Positions 55,260-64,000 of a stretch of DNA of 64,000 nt are shown here, one piece after another. Position numbers and translations under genes: made by a program. The stretch's first letter is position 1. Each line of letters opens with the position of its first letter. The notes beneath the pieces were generated by a model. The model was not told where the DNA came from and made no database searches. It was given only the letters and a program-made list of their open reading frames with translations. This stretch comes from Pythium myriotylum (lineage: Eukaryota > Oomycota > Peronosporomycetes > Pythiales > Pythiaceae), in NCBI GenBank assembly GCA_023091665.1, contig JALJCQ010000012.1, positions 62,001 through 126,000 of the forward strand. The letters are read 5' to 3'.

Positions 55260-57521
55260 ATGCTCGTCGTCGACCCGATCGATTTGACGCTTCGAGCTAC
55301 CGACGAGGCTGCCGTGATTTCCAACCAGAACGACCACGTCGGCGATCTCCCTGAGATCTCTGGGCTCTCCAAAATGAACGTTGGTGCCGATCCCACGGCG
55401 ACTCCGGTCAAATACCACTCGTCTGGGAGTCAAGGCTCAAATTCTCGGTTCCGCACGCAGTCGACGAAGCTTTCTGCGGCATCTCGCACGGCCACAGGCT
55501 TGATCACCAAGTACGTGCTCGCAGACCAGCGTGTGGTCAAGTACGGGCTCTCGCTGCCTATCATCTTCGTCTTCAGCATGGCCATCGGCGTCAGCTACGC
55601 CATGGCTTACGCTGCCAACACGGGGGCCGGGTGGATCGCTCGAGATCTCACGGGTGTGAACGAGTGGACGTCCCACACGCGTACCCACTTGACCCAGGAC
55701 CCGGCTGCCGTACTCGACGATCTCCTCAGCACGGCGACTATCGGCGTCGACACATCTGTCAGCGTCAACTTTGTCGCGAAGTACGGCACAGCAAGCGAAG
55801 CTAACCCTCTGAGCACGGCTGCGACGTTCAACAAGACGTGGCTGAACCCACAGTTCATTATGGCCAACGGAATGACGATCGTGGGCCAAATGGCCGGCGC
55901 GTTCGAAGGCTACGGCGCGTGGCCCTGCGCAGCATACATCGCCAAGCATCCGATCATCACGACCGCGTGTCCCGATGTCGCCAAGGACTGGTTCACAATC
56001 CAGATCTACAACAACCCTGTCGCCACGAGCTCGGAGAAGGCCTCGGCGTACCTCTCGCTCACGTACACACCCATGTCTCTACTCTCAGCTCGCATTTGGA
56101 ACTCACAGGCTCCCGATCTCATCGACGGAGGCATTATCGTGCGAGGACTGAAAGAAGGAACCTACACTGAGCGGATCTATTCGCTGCTCAAGCTGGAGCA
56201 AGGCAAGCTGGCGCTCGCCAAGGTCGAGCCGTGCAACCGCGCGACACAGAGCAACGCGCTCGAATGCGACCACCTCGAAAACGACGACATTTACGTTCGC
56301 AACTATGCTCAACGCGACTTCAAGCCCATGAACAAACTCGGCAAGATCAAGTTCTACGGGCCGGCGCTGGCCCCAGGCAACTTTGTGGCGGCTGACAAAA
56401 ACTTTGTAATGTTGCCAGCAATCGCGACCATGATGACGAACACGGGATATGCAGCGACCACACGCTTCGCGACAACATTCCCATTCCGTTGGACCGTCAA
56501 GGACGAAAAGATGTTGGGTGAGTGGAGTCTCATGCAAGTCGCGAGTTTCACGAAGGCGGTCGGCAACGGCTTCGCGACGGCCACGGCACAGATGGTCGTC
56601 GTGTGCCTCATTGTGTTCAACGCGATTGCGCACTGCCACACAACCAAGGCCGTCGTCGCGAAGGAAGGTAAGATTTACGGCTTCAAGAACCACATCACCA
56701 TGGGCATCGTCGCTCGACGCCTTGGTACCTACAAGCTCGTGTTCGTGCAGCTCTGCATCTACCACTTTCTCAACGTCGGCAAATACTTCTCGGCAGTCTT
56801 TTATCACACGCAGAAGACGACCGACACGATCGCGTTCGGCGCCGAGGGCTTTCTGCTCGTGGTCGTGAGCTCGATGCTGTTGGACCAGCTGATTTTCGTT
56901 GAGCGGTACTCGAGCGTACGCGAGTACCTCAGCGTCATCTTGAGCTGCGGCATGTACCTCGTGCTTATGTACCTCATCTCGACCTACTTCCTCTGGTCCT
57001 CTCAAGTCCAAGTCACCGAGCTTAAGATCTGCGCCAGTGCCAACTCGTGCACCGTGCTTCATGGATACCGCTACTACTACGTCGGCCTGGCTGTTTGCTT
57101 GATCGTGCCTGTGTTTATCATCAACGGCCCCATCCACCGCTTTATCATTCCGACGCGCAGTGCCGACCCGAAGAGTCCGGCAAGCGAGGACCAGCTCACG
57201 TCTTTCGAGAAGTTTTGCGTGGGGCGCGACGCACGCATCGAGTTCGGCGACTATACGCGCGAGGGCAACTCCACGCCCATCAGTGTGGTCCACGCCGCAG
57301 GCTTCACGTACATCGGTCCGTACCTCGTGCGTATCAAGGACTTCTACATGGTCGTCATCGGCCAGCTCGTGCCGCCGTTCATCCTCGAGTCGTGCGGGCT
57401 CACGCTCACGGTGTTCAAGATGGAGAAAGGACGCGTGGTCGCCGGCCGCCACATGGTGCTCGCGGTCGCGTATAAGCTCTTCCGCGAGGCCAAGCACGAG
57501 AACTACGCTCCCATCCCGTAG
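55260..57521 (+). CDS. Six-TM lineage-specific membrane protein, copy T5
   Basis: This 753-aa copy has a polar N-terminal tail of ~90 residues, then TM1 (LSLPIIFVFSMAIGVSYAMA). Loop 1 has FNKTW, CPDVAKDWFTIQIYNNP and PCNRATQSNALECDHLEN. TM3 onward includes VFVQLCIYHFLNVGKYF, EGFLLVVVSSMLLDQLIF and VGLAVCLIVPVFIINGPIH. The C-terminal domain has LTSFEKFCVGRDARIEFGDY and CGLTLTVFKM. The open frame reaches back to 55200 but the earliest ATG is the one used; a short upstream exon cannot be excluded. T5 is closest to T3 in loop 1 but shares LVFVQLCIYH and VGKYF with T1. It lies 23 kb from T3, separated by annexins and unrelated genes. Confidence 0.85.
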   Translation: MLVVDPIDLTLRATDEAAVISNQNDHVGDLPEISGLSKMNVGADPTATPVKYHSSGSQGSNSRFRTQSTKLSAASRTATGLITKYVLADQRVVKYGLSLPIIFVFSMAIGVSYAMAYAANTGAGWIARDLTGVNEWTSHTRTHLTQDPAAVLDDLLSTATIGVDTSVSVNFVAKYGTASEANPLSTAATFNKTWLNPQFIMANGMTIVGQMAGAFEGYGAWPCAAYIAKHPIITTACPDVAKDWFTIQIYNNPVATSSEKASAYLSLTYTPMSLLSARIWNSQAPDLIDGGIIVRGLKEGTYTERIYSLLKLEQGKLALAKVEPCNRATQSNALECDHLENDDIYVRNYAQRDFKPMNKLGKIKFYGPALAPGNFVAADKNFVMLPAIATMMTNTGYAATTRFATTFPFRWTVKDEKMLGEWSLMQVASFTKAVGNGFATATAQMVVVCLIVFNAIAHCHTTKAVVAKEGKIYGFKNHITMGIVARRLGTYKLVFVQLCIYHFLNVGKYFSAVFYHTQKTTDTIAFGAEGFLLVVVSSMLLDQLIFVERYSSVREYLSVILSCGMYLVLMYLISTYFLWSSQVQVTELKICASANSCTVLHGYRYYYVGLAVCLIVPVFIINGPIHRFIIPTRSADPKSPASEDQLTSFEKFCVGRDARIEFGDYTREGNSTPISVVHAAGFTYIGPYLVRIKDFYMVVIGQLVPPFILESCGLTLTVFKMEKGRVVAGRHMVLAVAYKLFREAKHENYAPIP

Positions 57522-57589
57522 ATCCCTGAAAGGAACTAGCTTCTCGAGCTCGACTCAGTATGATATTGCATTATTCCCTATTCGCAACA

Positions 57590-59618
57590 TTACGCGCGCC
57601 CATGGCGCTTGTTCTCCAGCTCCTGCAGCTGGCGGCGGAGGATCTTTCCACTCGCACTCTTTGGAATTGCATCAATGAACTCCACCTGACGAACTCTCTT
57701 GTATGGTGCAACCCTTGACGTCACAAACTCCATGACTTCTTCCTCCGTCAAATTCTCATCCCTACGCACGATGTACGCCTTGGGCAACTCTTCCCTTTGT
57801 TCGTCGTAGCCGCGGATGACACAGGCATCGCTGATCTGGGGGTGGTTGTTAAGTAGGTCCTCGAGCTCAGCTGGGGCGACCTGATGGCCCTTGTACTTGA
57901 TGAGTTCTTTGACGCGGTCAACAACGTAAACGAAGCCGTCCTCGTCAATGTACCCGACGTCGCCGGTGCGTAAGAAGCCATCATGCGTGAGCGTCTTGAA
58001 AGTCGCTTCGTCGTTCTCGTGGTAGCCGACCATGACTTGGGGCCCACGGTACAGCAACTCGCCCATCTCGTTATGCGGTAGATCCTTATCAGTCACAGTG
58101 CACTTGACGCGAAGCTCCGTGTTGGGAATCAACCGGCCCACGCTTCCCTGAAAACCAGCAGTCACTGTAATGAACACTTTCGGGGCTCAACGTAAACAGC
58201 ATTCATCACGTACCAGCTTGCGTCGATCATCCTCGGTGTAGTTGACTGCCGGTGAGGCCTCGGTCATGCCGTACGCCTGCTTCACTCCGACGTTCAATCT
58301 CTTCGCCACTAACTGCTCAACCTCCTTGCCCATGGGGGCACCACCAGACACAAGGAACTTCGTCGCTGACAAGTCGAACTTGTCTACTATCGGATGGTGA
58401 GCCAGGAAGATTGCGATCGGCGGTGCAATGTTCGTCTTGGCTATCTTGTACTTGGATAGCGCTTTGAGGAACAATTCGGGTTCGAAGCGCGGGAGAACCA
58501 CGTTGGTTGCGCCTTGATACAAGGTCGTGTAAATGAGCATCATCCCGTAGATGTGGAAGAAGGGCAGCACAGCAACGACATGGTCACCGTGCCTCTCGAC
58601 CGAACTTATTTGGATCATGTTGGCCACTACGTTGCGCGAGTTCAATACCACACCCTGTGGCAAAGAATACGACAGTAAGGGCCTACTTTGGAGATACGAA
58701 TCAACTGAGGTGAGCGTACCTTCGCGACGCCTGTCGTTCCGGAAGAGAATGGAAGCAGCATCGGCATCTCAGGATCGATCTTGTCAAAGTTGAAGAATTC
58801 GTACTTTCGCTCCATCAGTTCACTGTATGTCACGCAACGCAAAACGTTAACCACTTTCACATACCAACCTACGACCTGAGCGCACTTGATCGACTTGAGC
58901 TTCTGCGGCTCCGCAGAGCCACCGAGGGTGTACAGACTTGACTTGGGGATCCCAATCTGCTCGGCCGCCTCGATCGCAACGCTCTCAAGCGCTCGGTTTG
59001 TGAAGATAAACTTCGCCTGTAGCTGATAATGAGTATCCGAAATCCATCATGAATAAGAACGTCAGTACCTTCGCGATTCTGGCTTGCTGGGCAAGCTCCC
59101 TGGCAGTGAACATGGGCGATGCCGTCGAGCAGACGGCGCCGAGAGCGCTCATTGCTGTCCATTCCCACAGTCAATTCAGTGCCGGCGGTCAGTACTTTCA
59201 CGCTCATGTCCTCGCGTACCCAGCAAAACCAGCGGATACTCGACGCAATTGAACGAGTGGAGGAGCACGACCTAAACGCACGAGAAAGATTCTTTTAAAC
59301 CAGCTCCCAAATTGTCCAATTTCGTGTACTCACGTCTCCCTTTTTGACGCCGTCGTTCGCGAGTCCTGCGGCGATCTTCTTGGTTGACTCGAACACGGCC
59401 TCGAACGTCATGGCCTCGTGGCTCAAACCGCAGACGATGGCGTCGCGCTTTGCATATAGCTGCAGCTGGTCGCCGAGGATATCGAACATGGTCTTTCGTG
59501 GAATCTCGAGCTTGGGATGTGGAGACTGGTGGATGATTGTGGATAGAGCACACGACGCGGCAAAGCGAGCACGGTGCGAGCGCTGGCATGCGGCAGAGCG
59601 TGCGAGCAAGCGGATCAT
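57590..59618 (-). CDS. 4-coumarate-CoA ligase-like acyl-CoA synthetase
   Basis: Seven exons (59618-59334, 59271-59220, 59154-59069, 59022-58886, 58822-58720, 58654-58214, 58147-57590) join in phase to 553 aa, the usual 4CL length. AMP-binding motifs are LPFSSGTTGVAKGV, FFHIYGMMLIYTTLYQG, VSGGAPMGKEVE, QAYGMTEASPAVNYT, LLYRGPQVMVGYHE, LRTGDVGYIDEDG, KYKGHQVAPAELEDLL and IPKSASGKILRRQL. Such enzymes activate aromatic or medium/long-chain acids as CoA thioesters. Substrate cannot be read from sequence, and true lignin chemistry is not expected in an oomycete. The N-terminus (MIRLLARSAACQRSHRARFA) is Arg/Ala/Ser-rich, suggesting a mitochondrial signal; no C-terminal SKL is present. Each intron is 52-71 bp. 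Confidence 0.9.
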
Positions 59619-60472
59619 GGCGATGCGGCGCAAAAGGGGTGCTGGGGTAGTTTGGCGGCGAGTGTGAGAGTGGGAGGAGGCTGTTCAAGCGCTGTCGAGC
59701 TAGTGATCTTGAAGTGGTAGTCTAGTGCAGGTTTAACTGTGTCATTCCAACACCGAGTGCACCCTGAGCACAGCTTGACTGCAGAGAACGTCCATCAATG
59801 CTCGCTGTTGGGAAAGTGCGCTCCCAACACTTCCCGTTCAGAAGGGGCAAGTTAAACAGGACATCCAAGTTCAGGAATCCATCAGCTCCCATCCGCCTAG
59901 GAAAGGAATCTATACATGTCGACAGTCTGCCTTCTCGACTGCAGTTGCTGCACCACTAGCTATCGTCGTGTCAAGGTCAGAGTATATTAGAAGCAAGCTC
60001 ATGTCCAGTAGCCCAGTCGTATTCTTTTTAACGTCAGACCAAAGTGCTAGAGTGTCGGAAAATGTTCTTCAGCGCAGCAAGTGGCTCACAACTGATACAA
60101 TGAGGGAGACACTGGCTGATTGAGCAACACGTTTCTCGATTACGCGCTTACTTGATATGTCATGATGTTTACGACCAAATCGACCTCGCGTTCACTTGCT
60201 CCTGTACAATCCGAACGGGTCGCCTGGGTTGAGCAATCGGATTGCTCGAAGACATGAGACACAACCGTACGAGTCGCAATCACGACGAGCAGAAGTGGAA
60301 GGGCACGACTTGACGATGGCGAAGACACTGATGGTGAGAGTATTGAGCTCAACTTGCCAATCCCAATAATAGTTGCGGAGACAATGCATGGCAGCACTGT
60401 TGAATATTGCAGCTGTCGATGGTCTCACAGTGTGAGACTTCGAATCGCACCACTTGCAGGGAGCTGTGTGAG
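59619..60472. other. Gene-poor region upstream of the acyl-CoA ligase
   Basis: Part of a ~2-kb stretch of lower GC without supported genes. Short open frames lack coding bias and family features. It begins with the ligase promoter. Confidence 0.5.
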
Positions 60473-60541
60473 AATTCGAATCGCACCACTTGCAGGGAGC
60501 TGTGAGACTCACAGCTCCCTGCAAGTGGTGCGATTCGAATT
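60473..60541. repeat. Perfect 34-bp palindrome with one-base centre
   Basis: Arm 60473-60506 (AATTCGAATCGCACCACTTG...) is exactly repeated in reverse complement at 60508-60541, with a single A at 60507. A third partial direct copy of the arm lies just upstream at about 60,440-60,470. Transcribed RNA would form a 34-bp hairpin; the DNA could extrude a cruciform. Confidence 0.95.
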
Positions 60542-61577
60542 GCGCGTTTTGAGAACGCCAACGTCATTGTTTGGTCGTCGTCTCCGATCTCAACGAGGCC
60601 AACATCAAGACCGGCTGTCATCGCTATCACCAATGCCTGCGACATCATGGGACACTCGACAGCCATCACTTGTCGATACCAGCCACCATAACTTTGAATG
60701 CAAGTAGCCGCGTCATCCCCGCGAACCCTCGACTACGGCCTCTATTGACGTGGCGAAGGCACGTTACTAACACACCTAGGCAAGCGCCGCGGCCATCCTC
60801 AGGGATGGGGACAGCTAGTGAGCTCCATACCCTGCGACACCCAGCTATTACTCCGATCGGGTGGTCAGCGTGCGCACCGTCAACATCTCCACACGCGTTG
60901 ATTCACTGGAGAAGGCGCCAGTCAATCAGCTAGGTGGAGATAGTCCACATTCGGAAATTTCCACAGTCTGCATGCTCTATCCACGACAAGTTGAATTCAA
61001 TCGGCTTTACTGGAATCGCCAATAACATCTAACCACAAGTAAGCCTCAAAGCCCGCTCTCGATGGAGCGACGAACTCGGTCAGCAAAGGTGCCTGACACT
61101 CGTTGCTCATCACCATCAACTTCGTCAACACGACGCGTGGAACGGAATGTTCGTAAATTACTCATACCCACGAGCGTCTTTCGCTTAGTCTCCATGTCTG
61201 CGTTACGGATTCAGATATGACAGCCGCCCTCTCTGTCGAGGAAGAAAATCCTAGGCCAGTTGTTCGTGGATACATCAACCTAACAAGCTTGTGGGTAGGT
61301 GTCTTGGTCTTTCTCACCACTAGCACTCACCCTTCTCCGCCACGAGCACTCTACACTCTAAACATGAGTTTTCCTGTGAACAGCTCATCCACCAGCATTA
61401 ATCGGTACTGTCACAGCCCACCTTGCGACTATCTTCACACGTCGCAGATGATATTAATTGGCTAATACAGAAATCAAAGCCTTTTAATTGGCTATAATTT
61501 CCTCCCATTGACTTCAACTTGCGATGGTCTCATAGATACTTGTGGCTCTCCTACTCTCTCTCTCTCTTTCTTCTTCT
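60542..61577. other. Gene-poor region downstream of the palindrome
   Basis: About 1 kb without supported genes; the last part is the 3' region of the myosin gene. Small open frames (to 120 codons) show no known features. Confidence 0.5.
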
Positions 61578-64000
61578 TCACGCGGCCTCTCTGATCACCA
61601 CGCCGCCGCTCTCGCTCGTAAAACTGCCGACCGATGCAATGGAGAGCGACGACGCCTGGCGCAGCAGCAGGTCCGATGGACGCACTTCCGTGAGGCGACC
61701 AAACTGCGACGAGTGCGAGTCGCGCGCCTCGAGTGAGCGCCACTCGAAGCAGTCGTCGCAGACGCGCTGCGCGTCCGCGTAGCCCAGCTCGGGCATCGTC
61801 ATGCGCCGCGTCGAGTGCTCGAAGCAGAACGAGTTGCCGCAGCTGCGGCAGTGGTGGCGTCGCGTGAGGAACGTGAACTTGCAACGACAGGCCTTGCACT
61901 GCGAGTCCTTGCTCCAGCGCGGCACGCTGCCCACTCCGCTGCTCAGCGCGGACGAGCGAGACGATAGTGCTGCGTCTGTCGCGTGGAGACCGCCCGCGAG
62001 GTCTCCGAAGTAGCGCGGACGGAGAGCCTGTGAGGCTGGGCGAGCCGACAAAGGTGCGTCCGAGTGGAGACTCGAGTTCGAGTGGCTCCACGCGAACTTG
62101 CTTGTCGGCGCGCAGGCCGTGAGCGGCGGTGCGAGCGTCGGACGGCTCGCACGGCGCTTGAATGCCGGTGGTTGCGTTGGCGTGGCCTCCTCGGCGGTCT
62201 CATCGTCGTCGTTGTCGACCGTGCTATTGTTGTCGCAGTCCTTCAAGTCGAGCTCAAACGTGCCCGAGAGCCGTGGCTGGAGTCCTCGCGTAGTAGTCGT
62301 GAGAAGCTGCGAGGCCACAAAGCGCTTGACGATCTGCTCCTGCTCTTCCTCCGGGTTGGCTGCGCGTGAAGCCTCCTTGAGCTCGTCTCGCAGCTGCCGC
62401 ACCTTGGCGTCGAGCGCTGTGTCTTTCTGGTTGTGACGCTTGCGCACGAGCTGCTGGCTGCTGCGGCTGCGTCGACGAGGCGCGTGCGCCATGAACTCGG
62501 CCTTGGTCGTTGAGGCCGGCGGCTGCGTCGACAGGAGACTGCCTCGTCGCACCGGTGGCGCGACCGAGTGTGGCGCCTGCAACGTTACGCGGTGGGGACT
62601 GTAGTCGCTGCTGAGGTCGACGGCCAAGTCCGAGCGCGGCTTGAGACTTTCTCGTTCACAGTGTTGATTGCTCGACGGCGGCTCGGCGACGAGCGTCTTG
62701 AAGAACACGGGCGTGGGCTGCATGGGTGTCGGCTCGGGGACGACCACGGCGATCGGCACGTCCGCAAACGGCTCAGGTACGTACTGGGCCTGCATCTGCA
62801 GCAGCGCCATGCGCAACATCGCGAGCTCGGTCTGCAGCTTGAGGTTATCTTGCTGCAGCTTGGAGACGTTCCGACTCTCGAGGCGCAACGCCACGAGCCT
62901 CTTTCGCGCCACACGGCGCCGCAACGCGCACTGAAGCGCTAGCACAGCACACCGTAGCCTCTGGAAGCGGCGGCGGTCGTGGTGGCAGCGCCAGAACGTC
63001 TCGAGGCGCAATGCTGCTCGCTGCTCGCGGCGAGCTTGTACCTCACGGGCATCGCGACGACGGCGGAAGTGGGATTGGCAGACCAGCACGCCGTAGCGGA
63101 AGCGGCTGTACCGAGTCTGCGCGAGCCACCGCCGCGTGTGGCGTTGCACGAGCGTCGCGCCAAGCGAGCGACGCAGCCACAACACGAGTGCACGGGCTTG
63201 CGCGCCACGGAGCCGTGCCTGGAGGCGTAACACGGCCTTGCGAAGAACAACGAACGCGCGGCGCACGCGCGAGCCTCGCAGTATCTTCTGAATCGCAACG
63301 GCCGCCCGGCTGAGTGTTTGCGCGCGGAACTGCTCGAGCTGCTCGTACGGCTGACGACGAAAGAAGACCCGCGTACGGCCAAGGCTCACGCCGTCGACAG
63401 CGCTCGGGACCAGCGCTGAGAGGTGATTGAGGCATCTCTCGAGCAGCGGCGTCTTGGATTTGGACCTCGAGTTCTGGAAGAGTAGCACGCGCTGGTACCG
63501 ATCGAGGAACTGCGCGTGGACCATGCGCACGGGGAATCCCGCGCGGGCCACACGCACAGCCTCGAGCACGCCGCCACTGCGCAGCTGCTCAAGTGCGCGA
63601 GCACTCTGCAGCGCGTCGCTCTTGCTCTCGTCGTTGGGCTTGACGCAGCGCACGTAGTGCGGCGCTGTAGCTCGGATACGCTCAAGCAGCTCGCCGAGTT
63701 GGGTCTTGAACTGTGTGCCGACGCTCACAGCCGCGAGCGCTTTGTTCTTACGACTCTCAGTCGGTGGCGGTGCGACCGCCAGCCCGAGACTCTGGATCAA
63801 CAGGTTGCTTGAGGTCGCGAGCAGCGAGGCCGCAGTCTCGCAGAAGGCGTCCTTGTTCTTGGCGAGAAAGCCGTCGACGGCGTAGCTCACCTTCCCTGCG
63901 TAATGGGCCACGACGAAGTGGCTCTGACGCTGCCAACCCGAAGCCGGCGCCTGGAAGTGGGCGTGGGTGAGCTTCTTTTCGAATTCGGCGTAGAGCTTCG
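61578..64000 (-). CDS. Myosin with IQ motifs and C-terminal FYVE domain, N-terminus off the right edge
   Basis: The last 807 residues of an unconventional myosin are in the window. The motor C-terminus is visible: HFVVAHYAGKVSYAVDGFLA, HYVRCVKPNDESK, then LEQLRSGGVLEAVRVARAGF and the RTRVFFRR lever start. About six IQ-like motifs follow (AAVAIQKILRGSRVRRAF, AVLRLQARLRGAQARA and others), then a short coiled coil (LQQDNLKLQTELAMLRMAL) and a Ser/Pro-rich linker. A FYVE zinc finger is present: WSKDSQCKACRCKF, RRHHCRSCGNSFCFEHS, RVCDDC. FYVE domains bind phosphatidylinositol 3-phosphate on endosomes, so this motor probably carries endosomal membrane along actin. Myosin-FYVE fusions are known from oomycetes. 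Only the motor N-terminal part is missing. Confidence 0.95.
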   Translation of the reverse strand, partial: KLYAEFEKKLTHAHFQAPASGWQRQSHFVVAHYAGKVSYAVDGFLAKNKDAFCETAASLLATSSNLLIQSLGLAVAPPPTESRKNKALAAVSVGTQFKTQLGELLERIRATAPHYVRCVKPNDESKSDALQSARALEQLRSGGVLEAVRVARAGFPVRMVHAQFLDRYQRVLLFQNSRSKSKTPLLERCLNHLSALVPSAVDGVSLGRTRVFFRRQPYEQLEQFRAQTLSRAAVAIQKILRGSRVRRAFVVLRKAVLRLQARLRGAQARALVLWLRRSLGATLVQRHTRRWLAQTRYSRFRYGVLVCQSHFRRRRDAREVQARREQRAALRLETFWRCHHDRRRFQRLRCAVLALQCALRRRVARKRLVALRLESRNVSKLQQDNLKLQTELAMLRMALLQMQAQYVPEPFADVPIAVVVPEPTPMQPTPVFFKTLVAEPPSSNQHCERESLKPRSDLAVDLSSDYSPHRVTLQAPHSVAPPVRRGSLLSTQPPASTTKAEFMAHAPRRRSRSSQQLVRKRHNQKDTALDAKVRQLRDELKEASRAANPEEEQEQIVKRFVASQLLTTTTRGLQPRLSGTFELDLKDCDNNSTVDNDDDETAEEATPTQPPAFKRRASRPTLAPPLTACAPTSKFAWSHSNSSLHSDAPLSARPASQALRPRYFGDLAGGLHATDAALSSRSSALSSGVGSVPRWSKDSQCKACRCKFTFLTRRHHCRSCGNSFCFEHSTRRMTMPELGYADAQRVCDDCFEWRSLEARDSHSSQFGRLTEVRPSDLLLRQASSLSIASVGSFTSESGGVVIREAA

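Overview
The window is nuclear DNA from an oomycete, most likely a peronosporalean (Phytophthora/Pythium-like). The evidence is compact GC-rich genes, short introns of about 48-140 bp with GTRNGT-like donors, an oomycete-style initiator (CATTC...GATT) upstream of many genes, a myosin carrying a FYVE domain, and several annexins. Many GC-driven antisense ORFs are present and were ignored. I propose 27 protein-coding genes; one runs off each edge. I see no tRNA, rRNA, transposon or CRISPR array.

Layout. 1-21 kb is mostly housekeeping: a Polycomb E(z) histone H3K27 methyltransferase (runs off the left edge), a small HhH/BAF-like protein, an SLC25A38-type mitochondrial carrier, a Twinkle-type mitochondrial primase-helicase, a Mak5/DDX24 DEAD-box helicase, an unknown protein, the pre-rRNA factor Mrd1 (RBM19), a DUF4743-type Nudix hydrolase, a coiled-coil protein and bifunctional P5CS.

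21-49 kb is an accessory block. It holds four of the five copies of an unrecognised six-TM family of about 730-770 aa (called T1-T5 here), four annexins (A1-A4; A3 and A4 have long C-terminal GYPPQ tails), a PH-like/CAMK-type kinase, the UFMylation/ER-phagy adaptor CDK5RAP3 (C53), and a run of four small secreted proteins with GPI-like tails. Three of those share an RxLQFFP motif just after the signal peptide.

49-64 kb contains cyclophilin H, a UBAP2L/Lingerer-like UBA-RGG protein, a bacterial-type RNase HII, T5, a 4-coumarate-CoA-ligase-like enzyme, a 2-kb gene-poor stretch with a perfect 34-bp palindrome, and the C-terminal part of a myosin-FYVE.

The least explained parts are the T family interleaved with annexins, with evidence of recent sequence exchange between copies, and the RxLQFFP surface-protein cluster. 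Both look like lineage-specific surface or membrane systems. Exon structures were inferred by eye from splice signals, reading phase and family similarity.
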